Source of the DNA: Oricola indica
Lineage (GTDB): Bacteria > Pseudomonadota > Alphaproteobacteria > Rhizobiales > Rhizobiaceae
Reading direction: 5' to 3'
Length of the DNA: 64,000 nucleotides
NCBI RefSeq assembly: GCF_019966595.1
Contig: NZ_JAINFJ010000002.1
Coordinates: forward strand, 21,330 to 85,329
Shown here: positions 9,087 to 18,646 of the stretch, one piece after another
Numbering within the stretch: position 1 is the first letter of the stretch
Layout: each line of letters begins with the position of its first letter
The notes under the pieces: model-generated
Database searches by the model: none
What the model saw: the letters and a program-made list of their open reading frames with translations, nothing else
Told to the model about the DNA's origin: nothing
Made by a program: the position numbers and the translations under genes

Positions 9087-10559
9087 CTAGCCGTGATTGA
9101 CCCAAACGGTTTTGAAACGCAGGAAGCTTTCGAGTCCTGCGCGGCCCATTTCCTTGCCGAAGCCCGATCCGTTGAAGCCGCCTTGCGGTGTGGAGAAATC
9201 CGGTTGACGGCCATGCGCGTTGACCCAGACAGTCCCCGCCTCGATCCTTCCCGGCAGTGACATCGCCTTGTTCAAATCGTCGGTATAGATGCTTGCCGCG
9301 AGGGCGTAGGAGGGATGGTTCGCCATGGCGATCCCCTCTTCCTCGTCGTCATACTCGTAGACCGAGAGGACAGGACCGAAGAATTCCTCGGTGAACCCGA
9401 CAGACGTGTCGGGCACATTGCGAAGGATCGTCGGCTCGTAGTAGGCGCCGGCATTCTGGGATGCGACGCGGCTTCCGCCGATGATGGCTTCCGCGCCGTC
9501 CGAAAGCGTTTGCCGCATCAGATCGTCGATGCGTTTTGCCTGTTTTTCAGAGATGATCGGCGGAAGCGTGTTTCCAACCTCCCAGGTTGGACCCGCTCGC
9601 CGCTCGCCGGCGATTTTCGCAACTTTTTCGATGAGTTCATCGCGAAGTCCGGTCGGCGTGATCAGTCTGGTGCCGGCTGTACAGACCTGACCGGAGTTGG
9701 CCAGAAAACCGTTGGCGATATTCAAGGCGACCGCATCGACATCACGGATATCCTTGAGAACCAGCTGCGGTGACTTGCCGCCAAGCTCCAGCGTCAGCGG
9801 CTTGGTACCGGTGGCAGCCGCATCGGCCATGACCTTGGCACCGGTTGCCGATGACCCGGTAAAGGTGATCTTGCGGACGAGCGGATGGCGCACGAGCTGC
9901 GAACCGGTTTGGCCGGCGCCCTGGATGACATTGAAGAGACCGGCCGGAAGCCCCGCTTCGATGGCGAGTTCCGCAATCGCCAATGCCGAGAACGGTGTCA
10001 TTTCCGACGGCTTGAGAACGACCGCGTTGCCCACGGCCAGCGCCGGAGCAGACTTCCAGATCGCATTGATTGCGGGAAAGTTGAACGGTGCAATCGACGC
10101 CACCACGCCGTAAGGCTCAGGCCGCGCCATCGCGGTGGTACCGGACTTGCCGGCCAGCAATTGCCCTTCGACCTTGTCGGCCCATTCGGCGAAATAACGA
10201 AGCGCACCGCTGGCGCGCACAAGATCGCGGTTGACGAGATCCTCGACCGGCCGGGTCGACGAGGCCGCTTCGATCTTTGCGATCCGAATACGATCACGAT
10301 CGAGCAAATCGGCCCATCGCTTCAGGACCTCTGCTCGCTCCAGAGGAGAGGCTTCCGGCCAGCCGGTGCTTCGGAACGCGGTGTCGGCAGAACGCACAGC
10401 CCGGTCCACCGTGTCTTCATCCGCAACCGACATCTGCGCGGAGCCGTTGCCGTCCGAGGGACGATACACCGGCATTTTATTATCAGAATGGACCCGCTCA
10501 CCATTAATGAGGTGCGCGCCGACAAGCTCAACGCTTGAAGGGTCAAATGATAAGCTCAT
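9087..10559 (-). CDS. Aldehyde dehydrogenase family protein (second copy)
   Basis: A 490-residue ALDH with E258 in TLELGGKSP and C293 in NSGQVCTAGTR, plus APFNFPAINAIWK and the C-terminal FNGSGFGKEMG loop. I chose the ATG at 10559 because an AAGGAG sequence sits five bases upstream; an ATG 24 bp further upstream overlaps the epimerase gene and lacks such a site. It lies directly before the GMC oxidoreductase gene, so oxidation of the aldehyde made by that enzyme is a reasonable guess. Confidence 0.88.
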   Translation of the reverse strand: MSLSFDPSSVELVGAHLINGERVHSDNKMPVYRPSDGNGSAQMSVADEDTVDRAVRSADTAFRSTGWPEASPLERAEVLKRWADLLDRDRIRIAKIEAASSTRPVEDLVNRDLVRASGALRYFAEWADKVEGQLLAGKSGTTAMARPEPYGVVASIAPFNFPAINAIWKSAPALAVGNAVVLKPSEMTPFSALAIAELAIEAGLPAGLFNVIQGAGQTGSQLVRHPLVRKITFTGSSATGAKVMADAAATGTKPLTLELGGKSPQLVLKDIRDVDAVALNIANGFLANSGQVCTAGTRLITPTGLRDELIEKVAKIAGERRAGPTWEVGNTLPPIISEKQAKRIDDLMRQTLSDGAEAIIGGSRVASQNAGAYYEPTILRNVPDTSVGFTEEFFGPVLSVYEYDDEEEGIAMANHPSYALAASIYTDDLNKAMSLPGRIEAGTVWVNAHGRQPDFSTPQGGFNGSGFGKEMGRAGLESFLRFKTVWVNHG

Positions 10560-10579
10560 GATAACTCCTTGCGATCCGC

Positions 10580-11587
10580 TCAAACGCCGGTCAGGCGAAA
10601 GCCATTCGGGAACGGATCATTTGGATCGAGGAAAAAGTTGAATGTGCCGGTGAGATAGGCGGATCCCGTCACCGTGCAGGTGATCGCCGGGAGGTCACCC
10701 ACCGTCGTTTCTCCGGTAACTGTTCCGGTGAAAACCGTGTCGAGTATGCCGGAGTGACGGAACCGATCACCTGGCTTCAGTTCGCCACGCGCAGCCAGCA
10801 TCGCCATTCTCGATGCAGTGCCGGTTCCACAGGGCGACCGGTCGATCACGGTCGGCGGGCAGATGACGGCATTCTTGCCGTCACATGTCTCGCCGTCGCC
10901 GTCCTGGATGATCTCGATCTGGTAAATCTCATTGATGTGCGACAGCGTCGGATGCTGGACCGGATGATCCTTGAGGCCATCGCGCAGCTCCGATGCGGCG
11001 CCGACGATTTCCCACGCACGCTCCGGCGAGATTTCGAGGCCGAGGTCACTTGCCTTGACGATCAGATAGAAGTCGCCGCCGTAAGCAATATCGGCCCGCA
11101 CTTTGCCGAAGCTCTTCGTCTCCACGAGGATGTTTTCCTTGTAGAGAAAGCTGGCCGGCATCTCGAGCGTGACGGAAACCGCGCGGCCACCCTCCACCTG
11201 AAGCCGGGCGGGCACGACACCCGCAGGTGTGTCGAGCCGGACGAGAACTTCTCCGTCCTTTGCGTCGACATAGCCCGCTTCGACCGCGATCGTCGCGACA
11301 GCCATCGCGCAGTGTCCACACATCGGCGGGTAGGTATCCGGTTCCAGGATGATCATGCCGATGTCCGCGTCTTCGGAGCACGCTTCCGTCAGCACCGCGG
11401 CGGGCATGTTGAAACTGCCGCGCGGCTCGAACAAAACCAGCTGCCGCAGCCAGTCGCGCGTCATCAGATCGGCGCGCTTTTCAACCATCGTCTTGCCGCG
11501 GATCGGGCCAAATCCGGACGTGATCAGCCGCAGCGGACAACCCGCCGTATGCGAGTCGACGCCCTGAATGATACGGGAACTGCGCAT
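10580..11587 (-). CDS. Proline racemase-family protein, probable hydroxyproline-type 2-epimerase (copy 2)
   Basis: A 335-residue family member with both active-site cysteines (C90 in PPMCGH, C253 in DRSPCGTG) and the N-terminal DSHTAGCPLR signature. It is clearly diverged from copy 1, with many substitutions outside the motifs, so the two probably have different substrates or act at different steps. The ATG overlaps the TGA of the DapA-family gene by one base, which indicates translational coupling. Confidence 0.9.
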   Translation of the reverse strand: MRSSRIIQGVDSHTAGCPLRLITSGFGPIRGKTMVEKRADLMTRDWLRQLVLFEPRGSFNMPAAVLTEACSEDADIGMIILEPDTYPPMCGHCAMAVATIAVEAGYVDAKDGEVLVRLDTPAGVVPARLQVEGGRAVSVTLEMPASFLYKENILVETKSFGKVRADIAYGGDFYLIVKASDLGLEISPERAWEIVGAASELRDGLKDHPVQHPTLSHINEIYQIEIIQDGDGETCDGKNAVICPPTVIDRSPCGTGTASRMAMLAARGELKPGDRFRHSGILDTVFTGTVTGETTVGDLPAITCTVTGSAYLTGTFNFFLDPNDPFPNGFRLTGV

Positions 11588-12504
11588 CAGGCGTGTTCTC
11601 CGGCTTGCTGGATCGTCGCGGCGACGTTGTTTTCGGCGAGGATCGTCTCGACCTTCGCCATCTGGTCAGCGGTGAACGGCAATAGCGGCTCGCGGGGCAG
11701 GCCGGCACTTTGGCCGAGCGTGTTCATCACCGCCTTGATGCCGGCGTAGTAGCTGCCCTGCTTGAAGCAGGCGTAGATGGCAAAGAGCGCCGGCTCTAGG
11801 CGATCGATCGTCGCCTGATCATTTGCGGCACAGGCATCGAAATACGTACGGACCAGTCGTCCGGACAGCTGGTGCGCCATGGCGACGACGCCGACGGCTC
11901 CAACGCTCAGGGCCGGACGGATCATCGTCTCGTAACCGACAAAGACACTGAGCCTGTCGCCGAGCCGGCGCGCCAATTCGCTGACCTGAACGATATCGCC
12001 CGAACTGTCCTTGATGGCGGCAACTGTCGGCAGCTCCGCAAGCTCGCTCACGAGTTGCACGTCAAGCCCGACGCCTGCCCTGCGGGGTGAATTGTAAAGC
12101 ATGACAGGCAGGCCGCTGGCAGAGCACAGCTGCTTGAAATAGTGCAGCGTCTCACGTCGGTCCGGCATAGCATAGAGCGGCGGCATGGCGAGGACACCAT
12201 CAAGGCCGAGCTTTTCCGATGTGCGTGCGAGTTCCATCGCATTGGCCGGGAGAAGGTCCGAGACACCGGCGATAACGGGCACGCGCCCATTCGCGAATTT
12301 GGCGGTCTGCCCGAGCAGTTCGGCGCGCTCCGCCATAGTCAAGGCGTAGAACTCTCCGGTGCTTCCGCAGGCGATGAGGCCGTCCGCACCGTTTTCGATG
12401 TTCGTTTCGACCTGTTTTTCATAGGTGGCGAAATCGATCTTACCGTCCGTATCAAAAGGGGTGATGAGGACGCTGTGGATTCCGGACCATTTCGGCGTGT
12501 GCAT
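11587..12504 (-). CDS. DapA/N-acetylneuraminate lyase-family aldolase or deaminase
   Basis: A 305-residue class I aldolase of the DHDPS family. GSTGEFYAL near the N-terminus, the Tyr in LYNSPRR and the Schiff-base Lys in AAIKDSSGD are all visible. In hydroxyproline degradation a DapA-family enzyme (pyrroline-4-hydroxy-2-carboxylate deaminase) makes 2-oxoglutarate semialdehyde. Its position between the transporter and the epimerase suits that role, but other 2-oxo-acid aldolase activities are equally compatible with the sequence. Confidence 0.88.
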   Translation of the reverse strand: MHTPKWSGIHSVLITPFDTDGKIDFATYEKQVETNIENGADGLIACGSTGEFYALTMAERAELLGQTAKFANGRVPVIAGVSDLLPANAMELARTSEKLGLDGVLAMPPLYAMPDRRETLHYFKQLCSASGLPVMLYNSPRRAGVGLDVQLVSELAELPTVAAIKDSSGDIVQVSELARRLGDRLSVFVGYETMIRPALSVGAVGVVAMAHQLSGRLVRTYFDACAANDQATIDRLEPALFAIYACFKQGSYYAGIKAVMNTLGQSAGLPREPLLPFTADQMAKVETILAENNVAATIQQAGEHA

Positions 12505-12524
12505 GTTTATTCCTGTTCAGATTA

Positions 12525-13343
12525 TTAGCTGACGAACGGCTTCATGAGCTGTGCCGTCTGGTGAAAGCGGTTTACGAATCCCTTGACCCGGTCATTGGGC
12601 GGATTCATCAGGATTTCGTGCGGGGCGCCCTCCGCACAGATCGTCCCCTGATCGAGGAAGACTGTGCGTTTTGCGACTTCCAGCGCGAAACCAAGTTCGT
12701 GCGTGACGACGATCATCGTCATCCCCTCTTTCGCGAGGTCGATCATCGTGTTGAGGACTTCGCCAACGAGTTCCGGATCAAGCGCCGAAGTGGGCTCGTC
12801 GAAAAGCATGACCTCCGGCTCCATGTTGAGAGCGCGGGCGATCGAAACCCTTTGTTTCTGGCCGCCTGAAAGGTTGTCGGGCCGCCGGTCGGCATATTCC
12901 GCCATGCCAACCTTCTCCAGAAGGGACATGGCGCGGTCCCGGTTGGTCTTCTCCGCCTCTTTCTTGACGGTCCGAGGCCCTTCCATGACGTTGGCAAGAA
13001 CGGTCATGTGCGGGAACAGATTGAACTGCTGGAAGACCATCCCGATGTGACTGCGGATGGCGTTGGTCTTGGCGGACGACAGCTTGAGGACGTCCTTTCC
13101 GGAGTCATGTTGAAAGAACGGCTCACCGTTGAGCGAGATGCGCCCGTGATTGGGATGAGCGAGCAGGTTGAGGCAACGCAGGAGTGTTGTCTTACCGGAG
13201 CCGCTGGATCCGATGAGTGCCACGACGTCTCCGCGCCCGACCGTAAGATCAAGCCCCTTGAGGACCTTCGACTCGCCGAAGGACAGATGAAGATCTTCAA
13301 CCGCTATGACGGCGTCGTCGGTTTTTGTGTTGTCGTCACGCAT
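12525..13343 (-). CDS. Polar amino-acid ABC transporter ATP-binding protein
   Basis: A 272-residue ATPase of the HisP/GlnQ class. Walker [10 protein letters not shown], signature LSGGQKQR, Walker [15 protein letters not shown] and the His switch VTHE are intact. The ATG overlaps the TAA of the permease gene by one base. It energises uptake together with the permease at 13343-13993 and the binding protein at 14058-14900. Confidence 0.92.
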   Translation of the reverse strand: MRDDNTKTDDAVIAVEDLHLSFGESKVLKGLDLTVGRGDVVALIGSSGSGKTTLLRCLNLLAHPNHGRISLNGEPFFQHDSGKDVLKLSSAKTNAIRSHIGMVFQQFNLFPHMTVLANVMEGPRTVKKEAEKTNRDRAMSLLEKVGMAEYADRRPDNLSGGQKQRVSIARALNMEPEVMLFDEPTSALDPELVGEVLNTMIDLAKEGMTMIVVTHELGFALEVAKRTVFLDQGTICAEGAPHEILMNPPNDRVKGFVNRFHQTAQLMKPFVS

Positions 13344-13993
13344 TATCTTGGCCCTTTGTCCTCGAGGCGTCGCGCGATGTAGGTGAGCGGGACCAGTACG
13401 ATCAGGAAGATCACGGCGACTGCGGTGTAGGTCTCAAGCGGACGATACGTGAACGAGGCTATGTAATCGGCCTGATAGAGAAGGTCCGGCACGGTGATGA
13501 CCGACAGAAGTGTCGTGTTCTTGAGCTGAATGATCATCTGCCCCGCAAGCGGCGGAATCATCCGACGGAGCGCCTGCGGCAGGATGATGCGAGTCAGTTT
13601 TTGCCGATAAGACATACCGAGCGCGACAGCGGCGTCGCTCTGTCCCGGATCGATTGACTGAATGCCGGCCCGGAATATCTCTGCGAAATACGCGGCTCCA
13701 TAGAGGCTCAATGCGAGAATGCCGGCGGATTCCTTGCTGATGTTGATACCCATGAAGATCGGCAGGGCGTAGTAGGCCCACAACAACCAGACCAGAAGCG
13801 GGATATTCCGGAAAAACTCGACGAATAATCGTCCGACGAGGACAGTTACCCGAGCTGACGTTAACTGCATCAATGCGACGATCAGACCAATCGCGAGCCC
13901 TAGGGCCGAGGTGATCACGGTGTACTTGATGGTGATCCACAACCCCATGAGAAGAAGATGGGAATTTTGCTCAATGACGGACCAATCAAACAT
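13343..13993 (-). CDS. Polar amino-acid ABC transporter permease
   Basis: A 216-residue membrane protein of the HisM/GlnP class. It has about five hydrophobic segments, the first around [13 protein letters not shown], and an EAA-type cytoplasmic loop ([20 protein letters not shown]) that contacts the ATPase. Only one permease gene is present, so a homodimer is likely. Confidence 0.9.
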   Translation of the reverse strand: MFDWSVIEQNSHLLLMGLWITIKYTVITSALGLAIGLIVALMQLTSARVTVLVGRLFVEFFRNIPLLVWLLWAYYALPIFMGINISKESAGILALSLYGAAYFAEIFRAGIQSIDPGQSDAAVALGMSYRQKLTRIILPQALRRMIPPLAGQMIIQLKNTTLLSVITVPDLLYQADYIASFTYRPLETYTAVAVIFLIVLVPLTYIARRLEDKGPR

Positions 13994-14057
13994 GATGGCT
14001 TTCCGATTTCAGTTTTAGCTGCCGACACTGACATGAAGCAGTGTCGGCATGTGTTGA

Positions 14058-14900
14058 TCAGAAGCTGAAGTCGCCCGGCAGGACCGACATATCGAGGCCT
14101 GCGTCTTCGAACGACTTGGCGAGCTTGCCCTGTGCAAGGCCAAGCGAGCGCTGCTGTGACGTCCAGTTTTCGAGCCAGTTGATCCAACCCGCGTTACCGG
14201 CTTCACGTCGCACGCCGATCACCGCCGTGTTGGTCAGCGCAGGCGTGGGAACGAACACATCGCCTTCAACCTCTGGCGCAACCTGGATCGCATCAAAGCT
14301 CGCCAGGAGCATCGCGTCGGCGCGACCGGAGTTGATTTCGAGGACGCCGAGAGGACGCGTACCGACAACGATGATTTCCGCCTTCGGTGTCAGAGCTTCC
14401 GCGACCACCTGCATGGTGCTGCCCTTCTGGACGGCAAGGCGGACGGACGGATCGTTGAGTTCAGCCCAGCTCGTTTTTTCGAAGCCCTTTTTGGCAACGA
14501 TTGTCCACGGTCCGTAGAAAAGCGGGGTTGTCGTGTAATCGACCACGAGCCCGCGCTGCGGGTTCGGATTCAGGCCGATTGCGATATCAACCTTCTGCGA
14601 CTGGAAATCAGCCGCAAGATTGCCCCACGTCGTCTCAACGAACTCAAGGTCAACGCCGAGGATGTCAGCGATTTCCTCGCCCCACTCAACGTAAAAACCG
14701 CTCCATTCGCCGGTTTGCGGATCCTTGATGTAGCTTGGCTCCTCGCCGGTGATGACGGGAAACTTCAGAACGCCAGAATCGCGAATCCTGTCGAGTACCA
14801 GTGAGGGATCTTCTGCGTGAGCAGGTTGAAGTGTGGCCGCGGCCACCATGGCGAATGCGCCGAACGCAACTGCCAAGGATTTCAACTTTTTGATTAGCAT
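14058..14900 (-). CDS. Amino-acid ABC transporter periplasmic binding protein (family 3)
   Basis: A 280-residue secreted binding protein. An N-terminal signal peptide ends at PAHA-EDPS; the mature part has the family-3 pattern LDRIRDSGVLKF, GFYVEWGEEIADILG, and VDIAIGLNPNPQR. An AAGGAGG ribosome site lies upstream of the ATG. It is the first transport gene after the regulator. The ligand is probably the proline-like substrate of the operon. Confidence 0.9.
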   Translation of the reverse strand: MLIKKLKSLAVAFGAFAMVAAATLQPAHAEDPSLVLDRIRDSGVLKFPVITGEEPSYIKDPQTGEWSGFYVEWGEEIADILGVDLEFVETTWGNLAADFQSQKVDIAIGLNPNPQRGLVVDYTTTPLFYGPWTIVAKKGFEKTSWAELNDPSVRLAVQKGSTMQVVAEALTPKAEIIVVGTRPLGVLEINSGRADAMLLASFDAIQVAPEVEGDVFVPTPALTNTAVIGVRREAGNAGWINWLENWTSQQRSLGLAQGKLAKSFEDAGLDMSVLPGDFSF

Positions 14901-14932
14901 TTACCTGTGCCTCCTTTTGAAGGGTTTTTGGT

Positions 14933-16825
14933 TCAAGTCCCGAGGAAACCGCGCTTCAGGGGGTCTTCCGGCTCAACGATGAGCGTGGAAACGCCGTTGA
15001 GATGCGCACGCCCCGAGATGTTCGGGACGCATACGAGGCGCCCATCGGTCGCCTTCGCAATGCTGATGATTTCGCCGCTGAGGCGGCCGCCAAAGATACT
15101 TTCGGCCTCGATCTTGTGACCGGTATCCAGCGTGCCGCGCGTCGCTTCCAGCGCCATGCAGGCGGACAGGCCTGTCACGCCGGGCGAGCGGTCGTAGCGA
15201 TGCCGGTCGATGGCAAGAAAGAGACGCCGCGTGCCCTCGTCCGTTTTCCTGAACAACAGGACGTTGTCGATCGGCGGATGCGATGAGACCGCCTTCGCGA
15301 TGTAGGCCTGCTTCAGCGCAGCGCCCAGCGAAAGGATATCATCGAGATTTTCCGAATTGAGGTCGATGTCCGCCTGATCGCAGTCAATGAGCAACTGGCA
15401 CGAACCGCCACCGACAAGTGCGCCCTCGAAGGTTCTGCCGTCATGCTCGATCTCGATACCGTCCTGCAGCACAAACGTACCCGGCATTTCGACGTCGATC
15501 TCATCGCGTGTGCGTCGTAGCTTCACCGCGACTGTGGCGCCGGGCATTTCGATGGTGAAATCCGTGCGCCCTTCCAGCCGGTTCAGCGCCGACAGCGCCT
15601 TCGCATAACCGAAGATCGCATGGCCGCACAAAGACGGATAACCATAGGACGTTATGAAAAACGCGCCGAAATCCGCAGTCTGAGACGCGAAGGGAATTAA
15701 CCCGAATGAGCCCGTGTGGCCGCGCGGTTCCTGCAGCAGAAGGTTGCGCAGATGGTCATATTTTTCGCGAAATGCTTCCGCCTTTTCAGCGGCCGTCTCG
15801 CCATCCAGCCCCTCGAGCGCTTCGATGAGAATGCGTGTCGGATGGCCGGCGGTGTGGGTCTCCATGACCCGGTAGGTTTCGCACCCCTCCTGCAACTGCA
15901 GATCAAGCGCACCCTCTCCGAGGCCGTCGCTGTGACTGGTGCCAAGCTCCAGCCGGCGCCCGCCACCCCGGAACTGCATTGCCGAAGCGCGCGCGCTGTC
16001 CGTATTGACCCACAGAACTACAGCCTTCCCGGCGCCAGGGTTACGCCAGCGGTGTTCTGTGGAGCTGCTGAAATAGGCGCTGTCACCGGAACGAAGGAGA
16101 ACCGGATCGCGAGCGCCCAGCGTGACCTCCAACTCACCCGAGAGCACATGGAGAAGCTCTTCACCATCGTGCGAGTAGAATCCGTCGCTCTCGCGGCCTG
16201 ACTCGATCGTCCAGAGCTCGACGTCCATCATGCGCTCTGCGACGGTCACCTGCTCGATGGATACACCCGGCCCGAATGTGCCGACGATGCGCCCGCCGCC
16301 TTTCCTGACGAATGGCAGGTTGTCGTTGCTCGTTCCGCCCAGCAGCTCGGCCAGCGACTTGCCGAAAACATCGGCAACCGCGCTTAGCCGCGCTGGCGAA
16401 AGGAATGCCGCGCCGCGTTCGAACATGCTGAGATGCGAAACCGTGATGTCGGTCTTGACGGACAGATCCCTCAGCGACATGCGCGCGAGCTTTCTCATCT
16501 CGCGCACCTTCGCACCGATCTTGTTGTAATCTATCGGGAGGCGCTGGACCTTGCCTTCGTCAGCGTCATCCGCCTTCGGAAGCGGATCGGATGAGATTTT
16601 CTTGCGTATTGCAGAGAGGCTTTGCCCCTCAATCCGCCGGAGCTGTTCAATCCTGCGAATGCGATCGATGTCTTCCGATGAGAACGAACGATGTCCACTT
16701 TCGGATTTGTGCGGCTGAACCAGGCCGAGACTTTCCCATGACCTGAGCGTCGAAACCGAGACGCCGCCCATCTTGGCCGCATGGCCAATCGAAAAGGGGC
16801 GCCGTTGGTTCACTGGATCAGACAT
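14933..16825 (-). CDS. Four-domain regulator: MerR HTH + XRE HTH + cupin + degenerate proline racemase domain
   Basis: A 630-residue protein with an unusual domain chain. Residues 8-78 form a MerR-type HTH (FSIGHAAKMGGVSVSTLRSW). Residues 100-165 form an XRE HTH (MRKLARMSLRDLSVKTDITV). Residues 190-285 form a cupin (SHDGEELLHVLSGE, later STEHRW). Residues 315-628 are a complete proline-racemase fold (ETHTAGHPTR; C400 in SLCGH). The second catalytic Cys is lost: the normal DRSPCGTG is DRSPGVTG, with Gly549 in place of Cys. Racemase activity by the two-cysteine mechanism is therefore not expected, and the domain may serve as ligand sensor. The ATG at 16825 follows a TTG that could be read as an alternative start. 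First gene of the catabolic run; only 32 bp separate it from the binding-protein gene. The frame is intact, so the fusion is not an artefact of a frameshift visible here. Confidence 0.9.
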   Translation of the reverse strand: MSDPVNQRRPFSIGHAAKMGGVSVSTLRSWESLGLVQPHKSESGHRSFSSEDIDRIRRIEQLRRIEGQSLSAIRKKISSDPLPKADDADEGKVQRLPIDYNKIGAKVREMRKLARMSLRDLSVKTDITVSHLSMFERGAAFLSPARLSAVADVFGKSLAELLGGTSNDNLPFVRKGGGRIVGTFGPGVSIEQVTVAERMMDVELWTIESGRESDGFYSHDGEELLHVLSGELEVTLGARDPVLLRSGDSAYFSSSTEHRWRNPGAGKAVVLWVNTDSARASAMQFRGGGRRLELGTSHSDGLGEGALDLQLQEGCETYRVMETHTAGHPTRILIEALEGLDGETAAEKAEAFREKYDHLRNLLLQEPRGHTGSFGLIPFASQTADFGAFFITSYGYPSLCGHAIFGYAKALSALNRLEGRTDFTIEMPGATVAVKLRRTRDEIDVEMPGTFVLQDGIEIEHDGRTFEGALVGGGSCQLLIDCDQADIDLNSENLDDILSLGAALKQAYIAKAVSSHPPIDNVLLFRKTDEGTRRLFLAIDRHRYDRSPGVTGLSACMALEATRGTLDTGHKIEAESIFGGRLSGEIISIAKATDGRLVCVPNISGRAHLNGVSTLIVEPEDPLKRGFLGT

Positions 16826-17170
16826 CAAACCTACATATCATCCGTAGATATATTGAATTTTGCAGATCGTATGTTGATATTTTGAACGAGTCAAGGGTAG
16901 GAGGTACCAGCTTTTGACGCGCAGGCTTCCGGCGTGGCGGCATCGGCAATGCCGGCGCATCGGCCACCGGTGCGATTGGAGGGGCCTTAAAGCTCCCTAA
17001 GGGAAGCCGATGGTATGCACCGCCGACCCCGGGCTTCTCGCGATGGATGAAAGTGTCTCGTCAGGCGGCGATATGAAGATTGAACCGCCCGCGCGGTTTG
17101 CCGGAAGCTGGCTGGAGGGGGGCCGTCGGACAAACTCCAACCAGCCTCCGCTTGCCGAAAACGCCCCGCC
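16826..17170. other. Promoter-containing intergenic region before the catabolic operon
   Basis: About 345 bp without a supported gene. Next to the regulator start, 16831-16848 holds a CTAC/GTAG inverted repeat with a 10-base spacer, a possible MerR-type operator. AT-rich sequence to about 16890 probably contains the minus-strand promoter. The rest adjoins an IS6-family remnant and may be insertion-sequence DNA. Confidence 0.45.
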
Positions 17171-17641
17171 CTATGCCGCAAGAAACTGGCGCCACTCGTT
17201 GGGAGCGACGCTGCGGTTGTGCTTGAACTTCTGTCGGCCAGGGAGACGGCATTTTTTGGCTGAAATGAATGTAGACCAGGCCATGAATGGCGGCGCGCTT
17301 CTACACACTTGTTACGCGCCGAAATCCCGGTATCGCCCGTTCTCGTCTTCTTAACGGAAGGGCTGTTCTCTGTTCTGTGGGTGTTCCATCGGCCGCCGGT
17401 TTCACGGCGGCTTGCGTCGATGCCGGTTTACCGCATCGCGGCGCCAGAAGGCTTCAGCTTGTCGGTGACGATTACCTCTGGCTTCAGCTGCTTTCGCGGC
17501 AATTCCAATGCCGTTTCTGCATCTCGGCGCCTAGTGACAACAGCATCAAGCACCGCACCGTCATGGACGACTGCCCGCGAAAGGCAGGCGGATGACTTCG
17601 CGCGGCGTCTTGAAATAGCGAAACGGATTGATCCTGCTCAT
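17171..17641 (-). pseudogene. IS6-family transposase remnant with internal deletions
   Basis: The minus strand from the ATG at 17641 starts MSRINPFRYFKTPREVIRL, the typical start of an IS6-family transposase. After a deletion and frame change it continues HDGAVLDAVVTRRRDAETAL and LKPEVIVTDKLKPSGAAM, the region around the second Asp of the DDE triad, interrupted by stops. It closes with KFKHNRSVAPNEWRQFLAA and TAG at 17173-17171. An intact element encodes about 230-240 residues; here about 155 codons remain in several frames. It separates the amino-acid operon from the rhodanese island. Confidence 0.85.
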
Positions 17642-17750
17642 GCCCAGTCGCGACGAAACCGCCCTCGACTGCTCAAGACCGGTTTCTTCTGACAAGGCAG
17701 TCTCGACGCAAGCATCGCCTGCATTCGGATTTCACGGCGACGCCAAGCTG

Positions 17751-18545
17751 CTATTTTCGGTCTGAGCGTATCGCTTTGGAAAGCCCTTTGGCGCGTATTG
17801 CGGCGAACTCTTCGGTCTCATGGCTGAGCTGATGAAGCTCGAAATGAGCTTCCAAGGCCGAACGCATGCCCTGCACGTCGAAGGTGCGATTCAGGGAACG
17901 CTTCAGGAGGCGCAGGGCAAAGGGCGGTGCCGCCGCGATCTTGGCGGCCTCCGCAAGAGCGGCGGCATCGAGGTTGTCTCGCGGAACTACGCTGTTGACC
18001 ATCCCGATCCTAAGCGCGTCTTCGGCCTTCAGGCGACCACCGGTGAAAAGGAGATGTTTTGCCTGGCGCAAGCCCATCACCCAGGGGTGAATCAACACCT
18101 CGATCGAAGCGGTTGCGAGCGTGTGGCAAACGGGATCGGCGAAGAAGGCGTCGTCGGATGCGATTACCAGGTCGCACATATTGGCCATCATGAAGCCGCC
18201 GGCGACACAGGCCCCCTGAACCTGCGCGATCGTCGGCTTCGGGCTGTCCCAGATGCGGATGCAGTAGTCGAAATATCGCAGGGATTCATAGGCCCAGCGC
18301 TCCTCGACCGTGAAATTCGCCCGCTTCGCCTGCGCCTCCTTGAGGTCATGCCCCGCCGAGAAGTGCTTCCCCTTGCCCGCTATGATGATGACGCGGATAT
18401 CGTCGTCGGCTTCGGCTCGGGTGAAGGCCGCATCCATTTCGTCGAGAAGAAGCTGGCTCTCCGCGTTGCTCGCTTCGGGACGGTTATGGGAGATGCGCGC
18501 GACGTTATCGAGCTTCTCGTAGGTAATGCATTCGTAGTCCGCCAT
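17751..18545 (-). CDS. Crotonase-fold (enoyl-CoA hydratase/isomerase family) protein lacking the usual catalytic glutamates
   Basis: A 264-residue crotonase-family protein. The oxyanion-hole segments GKGKHFSAGHDL and VQGACVAGGFMM are present. In true hydratases Glu follows the GGG(C/x) turn and a second Glu follows a Gly/Gln-Pro; here these positions read GGFMMANMCD and FFADPVCHT, with no Glu. Hydratase activity is therefore doubtful. A decarboxylase, isomerase or thioester hydrolase variant is possible. It lies about 100 bp after the GST gene in the same direction and probably shares its promoter with the palindrome at 19399. Confidence 0.85.
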   Translation of the reverse strand: MADYECITYEKLDNVARISHNRPEASNAESQLLLDEMDAAFTRAEADDDIRVIIIAGKGKHFSAGHDLKEAQAKRANFTVEERWAYESLRYFDYCIRIWDSPKPTIAQVQGACVAGGFMMANMCDLVIASDDAFFADPVCHTLATASIEVLIHPWVMGLRQAKHLLFTGGRLKAEDALRIGMVNSVVPRDNLDAAALAEAAKIAAAPPFALRLLKRSLNRTFDVQGMRSALEAHFELHQLSHETEEFAAIRAKGLSKAIRSDRK

Positions 18546-18646
18546 GACGTTCCGCCTATCGGTCTTTTCTTGCTGTCAATTGTTGCGTTGGGCCGGACCA
18601 CCTTTGGCGATACCGGCCCGGCCGTTTCCGAAATCAGACGGAACGA

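Noticed and set aside
14933-16825. Two separate genes (XRE-cupin regulator and racemase)
   Set aside because: A single uninterrupted frame covers all four domains and no internal ribosome site with a start was seen at the cupin-racemase border.
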